64,000 nucleotides of DNA from UBA668 sp038234785 (GTDB lineage Bacteria > Actinomycetota > Acidimicrobiia > Acidimicrobiales > Ilumatobacteraceae): contig JBBQTC010000010.1 of the NCBI GenBank assembly GCA_038234785.1, forward strand, positions 1 to 64,000. The letters run 5' to 3'. The notes below the pieces were generated by a model. It saw only the letters and a program-made list of their open reading frames with translations. It was not told where the DNA came from and ran no database searches. Of the stretch, positions 54,760-63,288 are shown piece after piece. How positions within the stretch are numbered: the first letter of the stretch is position 1; each line of letters begins with the position of its first letter. Made by a program: the position numbers and the translations under genes.

Positions 54760-55554
54760 TCAGCTAGGTACCGTGGCCGCCGTCGAGCAGGCCTCGTACT
54801 CCTGCCACAGCGGATCGTCGCTCGCTCTCAACTCGTCGGTCGACCGGTCCGCGGGCGCGACCAGCAGACAGCCGACAAACCCGCTGTCCTCGTCCCTTGT
54901 CCGCCATCCGGACTGATATGTGGCGGTGATGTTCGACACCCGGTACACACCGGGTGTCGTCGATCGCACGGTGGCGATCACCCATGTGGCACGCGTCTCG
55001 TCCTCGCTCACACGAGCGCCGTCGACCGGCACCACCGGCCAGGTCGGGGCGAGTGGCCCGTGCCATGTGCCGAATCCTGTGCCCCCCGTGCCCTGATACA
55101 CGGACCACTCCACGGTGGCGTCCGGCGTGACCCGCGCATTCACGCTCCGAAGCTGCGCATCGCTGCCGTCAGCAGACAGAGCGAATCCGAAGGATGCCTC
55201 CTCGCCGCTCTGCACCGCGACGCCGACGAGGTTTCCTTGCGGCCTGCGAATGGACGTGCCACCGGCGAACCACCACACAACCACCGCCGACACGAGCACG
55301 ACGGCCATCGCGAACCACACGACGCGAGGAGACCGCAACGCCGAGGACGACACGACGTCGCTGGGTCGCTCGAGGAGGGAAGCCACCACCCGCTCACTCT
55401 GCCTGAACCACCGGACTCTGTCCAGCGACCAGATCGGCGGCTGCACCTGCGTCCATCCGCCGTATGGCAGTGATTCGCCGACCGACCGTTTGTGTCCCAC
55501 GCTGACCACGAGCGCACGGAAGTCAGCGAGGGACACAGACAACCCTGGTGGCAC
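54760..55554 (-). CDS. Unknown single-pass membrane protein
   Basis: 264 residues from GTG 55554 (start uncertain). An N-terminal soluble part (about 1-75) is followed by one strong membrane helix (VVWFAMAVVLVSAVVVWWFAG, about 77-97) and an extracytoplasmic region rich in beta-type sequence with two Cys. No recognised domain. Nothing in the neighbours points to a function. No other frame on either strand looks better. The flanking gaps (54676-54759 and 55555-55640) hold nothing recognisable. Confidence 0.5.
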   Translation of the reverse strand: MPPGLSVSLADFRALVVSVGHKRSVGESLPYGGWTQVQPPIWSLDRVRWFRQSERVVASLLERPSDVVSSSALRSPRVVWFAMAVVLVSAVVVWWFAGGTSIRRPQGNLVGVAVQSGEEASFGFALSADGSDAQLRSVNARVTPDATVEWSVYQGTGGTGFGTWHGPLAPTWPVVPVDGARVSEDETRATWVIATVRSTTPGVYRVSNITATYQSGWRTRDEDSGFVGCLLVAPADRSTDELRASDDPLWQEYEACSTAATVPS

Positions 55555-55640
55555 GAGTTTCGATCGGCACTACTCGTTCGCGGGCCAGGTCCGTCTGGGA
55601 AGTCAACTTCGCGCAGAGGCGATGCCTCACGCTGCGATGA

Positions 55641-56555
55641 CTAGTAGCCGGGGTCGCTGGGCCAGTTGGGCTGGAACAAATGCCACTGCTCGGGGGCCCG
55701 GCGGATGAGGAACTCGAGTTCACGGGCGAGCACCTGCGTGATGCGAGCCACGTCGTCGCGCAGCCCGCCACCTTGGCGCACGGCCGTCAACGGGGGACGC
55801 ACCAGTGCATGATGCCCGTTGTAGGCGGACGTGTAGTAGCAGCCGACCGGAAGGATCGGGGAGCCGACTCGCAACCCGAGCGTGGCGGGCCCTGCGGGCA
55901 GCGTCGTGCGCTCCCCGAAGAACTCGACCTCGACACCGTTGCGTTCGATGTCGCGATCGCAGAGCAGGCACACGATTTCGTTGTCGCGAAGCGCGCGCAA
56001 CACGGCCGGCCCGGCCTTGGGGCCGGTGGGCACAACGGTCATGCCCAACTCCTTGCGCAGATCGGAGAACCACTCGAACAGTTCCGGGGGCTCGAGCGCC
56101 TCGACCACCACGGTCAGCTTGTAGCCCTGATCGGTCATCCAACGGCCGGCCCACTCCCACCCGCCCATGTGCGGCAGGGCAAAGATGCAGCCGTTCCCGA
56201 GTTCGAGCGCTGCGGTGATGTGGCCGAACCCGTCGACGGTGAACGCTCGATCGACGGTTCGCTTCGACAGGTTCGGAAGCCGAAAGCTCTCCATGTAGTA
56301 GCGGGCGTAGCTGTCGAACGCCTGCTGCACCGCAACCCTGAGCGACGCGCCCCGCAGGGCAGGGTTCACCCGGCGGATGTGCCGTTCGATCATCTCGCGA
56401 CGAGCGGGACTGGAGAAGCTGGCGCCGAAGCCGAGGGAACTTGCTGCCGCATTGGCGACGGGTCCTGGCATCAACCTGGCCGCGAGCGATCCGAGTCGGT
56501 AAGCGCCGACGGTGGCGGCGTCGCTGGCGCGCTGGCGAGGTGAAGGTTCCGACAC
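55641..56555 (-). CDS. Phosphatidylinositol mannoside acyltransferase-like (PatA, HtrB/MsbB family)
   Basis: 304 residues from GTG 56555. Membrane-associated lysophospholipid acyltransferase family protein with the catalytic HX4E as His129-MGGW-Glu134. It also has FGERTTLPAGPATLGLRVGSPILPVGCYY and FLIRRAPEQWHLFQPNWPSDPG. It sits 8 bp after the CDP-alcohol transferase gene, the same order as Rv2612c (pgsA1)-Rv2611c (patA) in Mycobacterium tuberculosis, which make PI and then acylate PIM. pimA, which follows there, is not found here; the next gene is unrelated. Confidence 0.85.
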   Translation of the reverse strand: MSEPSPRQRASDAATVGAYRLGSLAARLMPGPVANAAASSLGFGASFSSPARREMIERHIRRVNPALRGASLRVAVQQAFDSYARYYMESFRLPNLSKRTVDRAFTVDGFGHITAALELGNGCIFALPHMGGWEWAGRWMTDQGYKLTVVVEALEPPELFEWFSDLRKELGMTVVPTGPKAGPAVLRALRDNEIVCLLCDRDIERNGVEVEFFGERTTLPAGPATLGLRVGSPILPVGCYYTSAYNGHHALVRPPLTAVRQGGGLRDDVARITQVLARELEFLIRRAPEQWHLFQPNWPSDPGY

Positions 56556-56563
56556 CGTCGGGG

Positions 56564-57277
56564 TCAGTCCCGTCGAGTGGTGCGACCGGCCCGGGCGATG
56601 CGGGTGTGGCGGCGCTCCGTGCGAACCACTCGGCGCGTCTGACGCCGGCTCCGTCGCATCTCGATCTTCGCCGCGGTGACGGGCGCGACCGCAGCCTGCT
56701 TCCACACCTTGGCGAATCGCTGCACGGCCGTGATCGCGGTGAGCACGAGCATCACCCAGAGGATGGGGAGCAGCAGCACCGGGAACAACAGACCGAGGCA
56801 GAGTGCGATGATCCGCTCCGCCCGCTCCATCAGCCCACCCTTGGCGTCCAGCCCGAGGGACTCGGCCTTGGCCCGCATGTAGCTGATGACCGAGCTGAGT
56901 GCCATCACCGCGAACGGCAGCACGGCGAGACGAGGGTCGTTGTCGTAGTGCTGACCTGCGGCGAAGTGCCATGCCACGCCACCGAACAACAGCGCATCGG
57001 CGAACCGGTCGATCGTCGAATCGAAGAAGGCTCCTCGCTGGCTGGAGGTGTTCGAGGCCTTGGCCAGGGCGCCATCGAGGAGGTCGGGAAGTGCCGCGAG
57101 CACCACGAGCACGAGGCCGAGACGGAGCCACCCGGCGCCGATGGCCACCGCGGCGCCGACTGCGACCAGCAGGCCGATCACCGTCAGGTGATCGGGAGTG
57201 AGACCGGTGCGACGGAGGCCGTTCCCCAGCGGTTTCACGGCCTTGTCGACCGGAGTACGGAACTTTCCGTCGAACAT
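56564..57277 (-). CDS. pgsA: Phosphatidylinositol phosphate synthase-like CDP-alcohol phosphatidyltransferase
   Basis: 237 residues with about six membrane helices, starting at ATG 57277. The CDP-alcohol motif is complete: Asp65-LL-Asp68-Gly69, Ala72-Lys73 (usually Ala-Arg), Gly82, Asp86 and Asp90. It most likely uses CDP-diacylglycerol and inositol-phosphate to make PI phosphate, judged by its neighbour patA. A Lys/Arg-rich C-terminal tail follows. TAGCCT ends 7 nt before the ATG. Confidence 0.85.
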   Translation of the reverse strand: MFDGKFRTPVDKAVKPLGNGLRRTGLTPDHLTVIGLLVAVGAAVAIGAGWLRLGLVLVVLAALPDLLDGALAKASNTSSQRGAFFDSTIDRFADALLFGGVAWHFAAGQHYDNDPRLAVLPFAVMALSSVISYMRAKAESLGLDAKGGLMERAERIIALCLGLLFPVLLLPILWVMLVLTAITAVQRFAKVWKQAAVAPVTAAKIEMRRSRRQTRRVVRTERRHTRIARAGRTTRRD

Positions 57278-57284
57278 CGGTCCC

Positions 57285-57290
57285 AGGCTA
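57285..57290 (-). promoter_or_regulatory. -10 box of the pgsA-patA unit
   Basis: TAGCCT 7 nt before ATG 57277. Confidence 0.55.
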
Positions 57291-57351
57291 GCCCGACTTC
57301 GGCCCAGCGGGGGGCTCCGCATCCGCTGGCCCGAGGTGCGATCATGAGCTC

Positions 57352-57651
57352 ATGAGCAACTCCTCCCCCGACGATCTCGCTGTCGCCTTCCGTTCGTTCA
57401 CCCGCCGACTTCACGAAGCGCAAGGCGAAGCGCCCGCAGAGACGACGGCGAGCGCGACCGCAGAGTGTCGCTCACAGCTCGAAGCTGCCGGACGTCTGCT
57501 GGGCACGTCGGCCGAGCCGGAATCCATCGCCGACGCCATCGCGGCGCGCCACGCCGACGACTGGGACGACGTAACGCTGGAGGGCTTGCGCTCGATCGCC
57601 CTCGACCTTGGCCGCCTGGTGCGCCACGTCGAAGGCCTCACAGAGGGCTGA
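57352..57651 (+). CDS. Small acidic protein of unknown function
   Basis: 99 residues, soluble, rich in Ala, Asp and Glu, mostly predicted helical. ATG 57352 lies after a palindromic CATGAGCTCATG that also contains an out-of-frame ATG. No domain recognised. It is divergent from pgsA (74-bp gap) and converges on the small membrane protein at 57756. The long palindrome at 57675 follows its stop. Confidence 0.5.
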   Translation: MSNSSPDDLAVAFRSFTRRLHEAQGEAPAETTASATAECRSQLEAAGRLLGTSAEPESIADAIAARHADDWDDVTLEGLRSIALDLGRLVRHVEGLTEG

Positions 57652-57674
57652 CGCCCCCGACTCCGGCCCGCAAC

Positions 57675-57715
57675 TGGGCAGGGATCTTCCCGGAATCCGG
57701 GAAGATCCCTGCCCA
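57675..57715. repeat. 41-bp near-perfect palindrome
   Basis: Two 20-bp arms (TGGGCAGGGATCTTCCCGGA and its exact complement) around a single central A, between two convergent genes. An isolated TCCGGGAAGAT recurs at 57723-57733. There is no U-tract. It could be a bidirectional terminator, a protein-binding site or an extragenic palindrome. Confidence 0.7.
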
Positions 57716-57755
57716 AGAGCATGTCCGGGAAGATGTCGACCCAGAAGCCGACGGA

Positions 57756-58259
57756 TCAGACGTCCCAGTCCTCGAGGGGGTTGTCCTGGACGAGGTGTTC
57801 CTTCACGGACCCGTCGATGGCATCGACGAGCACCAGACCACGGCGGCGGGGCGGGTCCTCCTCGGAGTAGACCAGCACGCGCCACGTCGGGCGACTGCGC
57901 ACGCCGCGCCACACCTGTTGCGCCGACGCGTGACCGACCGGGAACGCGACGGCACCCTGAGCGGCGACGAGCGCCTGGCGCTCGTCGACCCGCATCCGCC
58001 ATCCGGACGTGAACGAGAACAGCGCCACGACGGCCAGCAGGATCGCGGCCCAGAGGAACCCGTCGTTGACCAGCGGCGACGAATCCATGCTGGTCAGCCA
58101 CAATGCGAGACACACCGCGGCGATGATCGCGTAGAGCACGGCCGGCTTGCGACGACGGCTGTTGTCGGGAAACTCGTAGGGGCCCGCAGCGCCCGCCACG
58201 TCGAGATCGTGGGGCAGTTCGTCGCGGACGTCGTCGTGGTGCTCGGTTGCGTCGCTCAT
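57756..58259 (-). CDS. Small membrane protein of unknown function
   Basis: 167 residues from ATG 58259. The acidic N-terminus is followed by two membrane helices (PAVLYAIIAAVCLALWLTS and FLWAAILLAVVALFSFTSG), then a soluble C-terminal domain with RPTWRVLVYSEEDPPRRRGLVLVDAIDGSV. No assigned family. TAGCCT lies 10 nt before the ATG. It is divergent from the dienelactone hydrolase gene. Confidence 0.6.
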   Translation of the reverse strand: MSDATEHHDDVRDELPHDLDVAGAAGPYEFPDNSRRRKPAVLYAIIAAVCLALWLTSMDSSPLVNDGFLWAAILLAVVALFSFTSGWRMRVDERQALVAAQGAVAFPVGHASAQQVWRGVRSRPTWRVLVYSEEDPPRRRGLVLVDAIDGSVKEHLVQDNPLEDWDV

Positions 58260-58308
58260 GGCGTGCACAAGGCTAGGGGCACCGGTGGCCGTGTGTCACG
58301 ATGACCGG

Positions 58309-59016
58309 ATGACGACCTTGCGAACCGATCACGTGGCGTGCGGCGATGCCGGCGCGATGGACATGCACATCTGGACCCCGGCGACCGCGCCGACGGCCGC
58401 CGTGCTGCTGATCCAGGAGATCTTCGGTGTCGGGCCGTACATCCGCGCGGTCGCCGAGCGACTGGCCGACGCCGGCTATCTCGTCGGCGCGCCCGACGTG
58501 TTCTGGCGATTCGCCCCCCACTGGGAGGCCGGCCACGACCAAGCGGGCCTCACCGACAGCATGGCGATGGTCCAGCAGCTCGACTTCCCCACCGCCGTCG
58601 GCGACTGCGTGAGCGCGCTCGCCCACCTCGACACACAGCCCGGCATCGGCGAGCCCTCCGGTGTGATGGGTTTCTGCCTGGGTGGCACGCTCGCCTGGGC
58701 CGTTGCCGCGAACGCCGGCCCCGCGTGTTGCGTGAGCTACTACGGATCCGGCGTGCCATCCATGCTCGGCATGATCGATCAGGTCAACTGCCCGACGCTG
58801 TTCCACTTCGGCAACCAGGACGCGTTCATCCCCAACGAGGGCGTCGAACAGGTGGGGGCCGCGATCGCCGGTCGCGAGGGCTTCGTGCTCAACGTCGAGA
58901 CCGCTGGCCACGCGTTCGACAACCACGAGAGCGAGATGTTCTGGAACGAGTCCGCCGCCACAGCAGCGTGGTCCAAGACCATGGCGTTCCTGAGCCTGTA
59001 CCTGCCGGCAGCCTGA
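58309..59016 (+). CDS. Dienelactone hydrolase family protein
   Basis: 235 residues, an alpha/beta hydrolase with a Cys nucleophile in GFCLGGTLAWA. The Asp is in NQDAFIPN and the His in AGHAFDNH, the canonical C-D-H triad of carboxymethylenebutenolidase-like enzymes. PTAAVLLIQEIFGVGPYIRAVAERLADAGYLVGAPD is the family N-terminus. No aromatic-degradation genes are nearby, so the substrate is open. ATG 58309 is chosen because the longer frame to 58258 is antisense to the neighbour's start. Confidence 0.88.
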   Translation: MTTLRTDHVACGDAGAMDMHIWTPATAPTAAVLLIQEIFGVGPYIRAVAERLADAGYLVGAPDVFWRFAPHWEAGHDQAGLTDSMAMVQQLDFPTAVGDCVSALAHLDTQPGIGEPSGVMGFCLGGTLAWAVAANAGPACCVSYYGSGVPSMLGMIDQVNCPTLFHFGNQDAFIPNEGVEQVGAAIAGREGFVLNVETAGHAFDNHESEMFWNESAATAAWSKTMAFLSLYLPAA

Positions 59017-59023
59017 TTCACCG

Positions 59024-60052
59024 TCACCCGAACAGTGGCGGCGGGCGATCGGCGCTCGGCGGCGTGAGACCGATGTGCTCATAGGCGACAGGCATCGCAA
59101 CGCGACCGCGCGGTGTGCGGGCGAGCATGCCCTGCTGGATCAGGAACGGCTCGTACATGTCCTCGACCGTCTCGGGCTGCTCGCCGACACTAATCGCCAG
59201 CGTGCTGAGTCCGACCGGACCGCCGGCGAACTGCTTGCAGATCGCGTTGAGGATCGCTCGGTCGACCTTGTCGAGGCCGCGCTCGTCGACGCCGAAGACG
59301 CGCAGTCCCTCGCGGGCGGTGGCCTCGGTGACGGTGCCGTCGCCGCGCACTTCGGCGAAGTCGCGCACGCGCCGCAACAGTCGGTTGGCGATGCGCGGCG
59401 TGCCACGCGAGCGGCGAGCGATCTCCCACGCACCCTCGGGTGAGATCTGCACCTTCAGGATGCCGGCGGCGCGGCGCACGATGGACTCGAGCTCGTCGTC
59501 GGCGTAGTAGTCGAGGCGGGCGACGAGGCCAAAGCGATCGCGCAGTGGACCGGTGATCATGCCCGTACGAGTGGTGGCGCCGACGAGCGTGAACCGGGGC
59601 AACGACAGGCGGATGCTCGATGCGGCCGGACCTTTGCCGACGACGATGTCGAGCTGGAAGTCCTCCATCGCCGGATAGAGGATCTCCTCCACCGCTCGCG
59701 ACAGCCGGTGGATCTCGTCGATGAACAGCACGTCGCCGTCCTCGAGCTTGGTGAGGATCGCCGCCAGGTCGCCGGCTCGCTCGAGGGCCGGACCTGAGGT
59801 GATCAGCAGGTGCACACCCATCTCGGCGGCGACGATGCCGGCCATGCTGGTCTTGCCGAGACCCGGCGGACCGGCGAGCAACAGGTGGTCGGCCGCCTGA
59901 CCCCGCATCTTTGCGGCCTCGAGGACGATGCCGAGGTGTTCCTTGAGCTCGCCCTGCCCGACGAACTCGCTGAGCCGCTTCGGGCGCAGCCCGACCTCGT
60001 CGGCCTCCTCGTGCTCTGTGACGGGCGCTGGATCCAGGAATTCGTCACGCAC
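59024..60052 (-). CDS. ruvB: Holliday junction branch migration helicase RuvB
   Basis: A 342-residue AAA+ motor. Walker A GPPGLGKTS (61-69), Walker B DVLFIDEIHRLSR, sensor 1 LVGATTRTG, the RSRGTPRIANRLLRRVRDFA sensor 2, and the C-terminal winged helix LIQQGMLARTPRGR. It overlaps the ruvA end by 8 bp, forming ruvC-ruvA-ruvB. Confidence 0.97.
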   Translation of the reverse strand: MRDEFLDPAPVTEHEEADEVGLRPKRLSEFVGQGELKEHLGIVLEAAKMRGQAADHLLLAGPPGLGKTSMAGIVAAEMGVHLLITSGPALERAGDLAAILTKLEDGDVLFIDEIHRLSRAVEEILYPAMEDFQLDIVVGKGPAASSIRLSLPRFTLVGATTRTGMITGPLRDRFGLVARLDYYADDELESIVRRAAGILKVQISPEGAWEIARRSRGTPRIANRLLRRVRDFAEVRGDGTVTEATAREGLRVFGVDERGLDKVDRAILNAICKQFAGGPVGLSTLAISVGEQPETVEDMYEPFLIQQGMLARTPRGRVAMPVAYEHIGLTPPSADRPPPLFG

Positions 60053-60641
60053 GCTTGGCTCCCAACAGTTTCAGCGCGTCGCGCAACAAGGTGGCTGCGT
60101 CGGCCGTGGACGGGAGCTCTCGAAGGGCGTCGCGGATCTCCTCCGGGGCGTACCCGAGGCCGGCGAGGGCTTCGCGCACGTCGCCGATCGCGGTACTACC
60201 GCCGCCGCCACCGCCCACCGGTACCGGGTCGAGCATCGGCAGGTTGAGCCGGTTGCGCAACTCGATCAGCAGCCGCTCGGCGGTCTTCTTCCCGACCCCG
60301 GGGACGAGGGTGAGGGCGCCGAGATCGGTGGTGGCAACGATGTCGACGAGCGCCGACGGCGAGTGTGTGGCGAGGATCGCCAACGCGAGCGCCGGCCCGA
60401 TCCCGTGGGTGTTGATGAGCACCTGGAACGTGGCACGTTCGTCGCGGTGCAGGAACCCGAACAGGGTCTGGGTGTCCTCGCGGATGTGGTGGTGCACGTA
60501 GAGGAACGCGGGCGACCCGGGTTCGAGTTCGGCGAGCGCTCGCGGCGTCACCGAGACCAGATAGCCGACGCCGCCGACCTCGAGGAGCACCGTACCCTCG
60601 TCGGTGCGCTCGAGCACCGTGCCTCGCAATGATCCGATCAT
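60045..60641 (-). CDS. ruvA: Holliday junction DNA helicase RuvA
   Basis: 198 residues. Three RuvA domains: the OB-fold N-terminus (MIGSLRGTVL...EVGGVGYLVSV), HhH motifs (LINTHGIGPALALAIL and LTLVPGVGKKTAERLLIELR), and a C-terminal RuvB-binding domain (DVREALAGLGYAPEEIRDAL) after a Gly-rich linker. ATG overlaps the ruvC stop (ATGA). Confidence 0.96.
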   Translation of the reverse strand: MIGSLRGTVLERTDEGTVLLEVGGVGYLVSVTPRALAELEPGSPAFLYVHHHIREDTQTLFGFLHRDERATFQVLINTHGIGPALALAILATHSPSALVDIVATTDLGALTLVPGVGKKTAERLLIELRNRLNLPMLDPVPVGGGGGGSTAIGDVREALAGLGYAPEEIRDALRELPSTADAATLLRDALKLLGAKRA

Positions 60642-61159
60642 CGCCCGATCGCCGCCTGCACGCGGCGGCGCATGGGCGCGGCGGCGAGGTAGCAGAGCGC
60701 GAGCGCTGCGGCGTCGGCGGCATCGGCGGGTTTGGGCGGCGTGGCCAGCCCGAGCCGTGCTTGCACCATCCGCTGCACCTGTGCCTTGTCGGCACCGCCC
60801 CAGCCGGCGACGGAGTCCTTGACCTGGTTGGGCGTGAACTGCATCACGTCGCACCCGGCTGCGGCGGCTTCCGCCAACGCGAGCCCGCTGGCCTGGCCGA
60901 CGCTCATCGCCGTGCGGACGTTGGTCTGGAAGAAGACCTGCTCGACGGCGACGGCGTGGGGCCGGTACTGAGTGAGCAGCAGGACGAGCTCGCGCTGCAA
61001 TTCGGCGAGGCGCTGCGGCAGGGGCGAGGACGGTGGCGTGCGAATGACACCCAGCGCGAGCGGCGTGGTGACGTTCCCGATCGACTGCAGCACGGCGTAA
61101 CCGCAACGGGTGAGACCCGGATCGATTCCCAGCACGATGGTACCCTCACGCACGAACAC
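60638..61159 (-). CDS. ruvC: Holliday junction resolvase RuvC
   Basis: 173 residues from GTG 61159. The RNase H-fold nuclease active site is Asp13 (VLGIDPGLTRCGYA), Glu in AVEQVFFQTN and two Asp in PADAADAAALALC. TAGCCT ends 7 nt before the GTG, so the longer frame to 61357 is rejected. It is first in ruvC-ruvA-ruvB. Confidence 0.95.
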   Translation of the reverse strand: MFVREGTIVLGIDPGLTRCGYAVLQSIGNVTTPLALGVIRTPPSSPLPQRLAELQRELVLLLTQYRPHAVAVEQVFFQTNVRTAMSVGQASGLALAEAAAAGCDVMQFTPNQVKDSVAGWGGADKAQVQRMVQARLGLATPPKPADAADAAALALCYLAAAPMRRRVQAAIGR

Positions 61160-61166
61160 GCGTACG

Positions 61167-61172
61167 AGGCTA
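61167..61172 (-). promoter_or_regulatory. -10 box of the ruvCAB operon
   Basis: TAGCCT 7 nt before GTG 61159. I did not find an SOS (LexA) box in the gap to 61240. Confidence 0.55.
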
Positions 61173-61239
61173 GCCGATGCGGCGCCCGTCGCCGTGGATC
61201 GGTCGGGTCGCGTCACAGCCGATGTGGCAGCGTACGTGC

Positions 61240-63288
61240 ATGCCCCGCCGCGCTCTTCCGTTGTTGCTCGCCGCCACCCTGCTCGTCGCGGGCTGCAGCG
61301 ACACCAGCGGGGGCGAGGGCAGCGACGACACGGCGGCCGTCTCCACCTCGCCGACAACCGAATCCGGTCCGACCACCACCGCGCCGCAGGATGCGATCCT
61401 CACCGACTCGCTCCGCTGCGACCCCCTCGACGAGCAGGGGTGCCTGCTGCCCTGGCCGAACGACGCATTCACGGTGCCTGACCCGTCCACGGCCACGGGC
61501 CGACGACTCGATCTCCACCCCGACAGCACTCCCAAGAACGTCGACGGCGTCCCGATCGACGTCACGGATCAGAACCTGGCCGACGGCTTCTCCCCCGGGT
61601 CCGCGATCCTCGCCTTCGCGCCGGGCCTCGACGTGATCCGCACGGGCATTGCGCCGAGCACCGACATCGGCGCCTCGCTCGCGGACGATGCACCGATCGT
61701 GCTGCTCGACACCGGCACCGGCGAACGAATCCCGTACTGGGCTGAACTCGACGCACCTGCACCGCCCGGCCAGCAGGTCCTCATGGTTCATCCCGCGATC
61801 AGCCTCCCCGAGGGCCACCACATCGAGGTCGCATTGCGAGCCATGAAGGACGCGGCCGGTGCCGACATCCCCAGGTCGCCTGCGTTCCAAGCGGCCATCG
61901 ACGGAACACCGGAGCCGCTCGAACGCGCACGTCACCTCGGTGACGTGCTCGGCTCGTTGTCCGACGCGGGCGTGGCCATCGACGACCTCTACCTTGCGTG
62001 GGACTTCACCGTTGCCAGCACCGAGAGTCTCAGCGGACGCATGCTGCACATCCGCGACGATGCGTACGCCTCTCTCGCGACCGATGGCGCACCAGCCTTC
62101 CGTGTCACCAGCCAGACGGACTCCGGCAACGTGCGAACGATCGACGGCGAGTACGACATCCCCAACTACCTCGACCTCGACGCCGGACCCGGCAGCAAGT
62201 TCGTACTCGGCGCGGACGGGATGCCAGAGCGGAACTCGGCCGCGCCGACGGTGACCGCCTCGTTCCACTGTCTCGTGCCGCTCACCGCCACCGGCGCCCA
62301 TCCGTCGATCGTTTACGGCCACGGTCTCCTCGGTACACGTCACGAGGTCGACGCGCTGTCCTTCGCGCCTCAATCCAATCTCGCAACGGCCTGCGCGACC
62401 GACGAGATCGGCATGAGCAGTGACGACATCGGGTACTTGGCGACGATCCTCGCCGACCTGTCGCTGTTCAACCGCCAGGCCGACCGGATGCAGCAGGGCC
62501 TGCTCGCTCAGCAGTTCCTCGGCCGGCTGCTGAACTCGGCGGCAGGCTTCGCATCCTCACCCGCGTTCCAGGCGGCCGACGGCACACCGCTGATCGACGT
62601 GGGCAACACGGTGTTCGTGGGCAACAGCCAGGGCGGCATCTTGGGCGGAGCGGCGAGCGCCGTCAGTTCGGAGTGGCACCGAGTCGTGCTCGGTGTCCCA
62701 GGAATCGACTATTCGTTGCTCCTACCACGCAGCAGCGACTGGCCGCAGTTCCAGAGGATCTTCGACGTCGCGTACACCGACCCCATCGACCGACTACTGG
62801 GTCTGCAACTCATCCAGTTGCTCTGGGACCGGGGCGAGAACGACGGCTATGCCCAGCACCTGACGAGCGGCCCCTATCCCGGCATCGATGCCAAGCAGGT
62901 GCTGCTGGTGCAGGCGTTCGGTGATCACCAGGTGAGCAACGTGAGCACCGACATCCTCGCCCGAACGCTCGGCGCGACGGTCTACGAACCGGCGCTGACG
63001 GCCGGGCGCAGCAACGACGTGGACCCACAGTGGGGCATCGGCGCGCTCGACCCGACGTCGCCGACCGCGGCGATCATGGTGGTCTGGGACTTCGGCACCC
63101 CTGCTCCCCCACCGGTGAACCTGCCACCCACGGAACCCGAGTTCGGCAAGGATCCCCATGGCGCAGGCTCCGACGAGCCGCGCGTGCTCCAGCAGGCGTT
63201 CACGTTCCTGCTCACCGGGGAGTTCTCGACGAGCGCGTGCGGGGGCAACCTGCCGTGCGTGAGCGACGTGCTCAGCGGGGCAGGCTGA
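61240..63288 (+). CDS. Lipoprotein with alpha/beta hydrolase fold (virulence-lipase-like)
   Basis: 682 residues from ATG 61240. A lipoprotein signal peptide with lipobox LVAGC (Cys19) is followed by an acidic linker. The N-terminal domain (about 65-250) has LPWPNDAFTVPDP, resembling the N-terminal domain of Vibrio VolA-type lipases. The C-terminal hydrolase has IVYGHGLLG (oxyanion hole), a nucleophile elbow GNSQGGILGGA (about 466-476), and possible His/Asp in FGDHQVSN. It is likely an exported, membrane-anchored lipase or esterase. The longer starts at 61177 and 61222 would put the signal peptide out of place. The last 17 bp overlap the peroxiredoxin gene. Confidence 0.75.
   Translation: MPRRALPLLLAATLLVAGCSDTSGGEGSDDTAAVSTSPTTESGPTTTAPQDAILTDSLRCDPLDEQGCLLPWPNDAFTVPDPSTATGRRLDLHPDSTPKNVDGVPIDVTDQNLADGFSPGSAILAFAPGLDVIRTGIAPSTDIGASLADDAPIVLLDTGTGERIPYWAELDAPAPPGQQVLMVHPAISLPEGHHIEVALRAMKDAAGADIPRSPAFQAAIDGTPEPLERARHLGDVLGSLSDAGVAIDDLYLAWDFTVASTESLSGRMLHIRDDAYASLATDGAPAFRVTSQTDSGNVRTIDGEYDIPNYLDLDAGPGSKFVLGADGMPERNSAAPTVTASFHCLVPLTATGAHPSIVYGHGLLGTRHEVDALSFAPQSNLATACATDEIGMSSDDIGYLATILADLSLFNRQADRMQQGLLAQQFLGRLLNSAAGFASSPAFQAADGTPLIDVGNTVFVGNSQGGILGGAASAVSSEWHRVVLGVPGIDYSLLLPRSSDWPQFQRIFDVAYTDPIDRLLGLQLIQLLWDRGENDGYAQHLTSGPYPGIDAKQVLLVQAFGDHQVSNVSTDILARTLGATVYEPALTAGRSNDVDPQWGIGALDPTSPTAAIMVVWDFGTPAPPPVNLPPTEPEFGKDPHGAGSDEPRVLQQAFTFLLTGEFSTSACGGNLPCVSDVLSGAG

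Noticed and set aside
54754..55473. Plus-strand frame opposite the unknown membrane protein
   Set aside because: Arg/His-rich, without hydrophobic or motif structure; the minus frame has a clear membrane helix.
56578..57131. N-terminal extension of the PatA-like frame up to 57131
   Set aside because: It is the pgsA sequence in another frame; the acyltransferase homology begins after GTG 56555.
61160..61239. LexA/SOS box in the ruvC-lipoprotein gap
   Set aside because: No GAAC-N4-GTTC-type or other LexA-like palindrome could be seen; only the TAGCCT box is supported.
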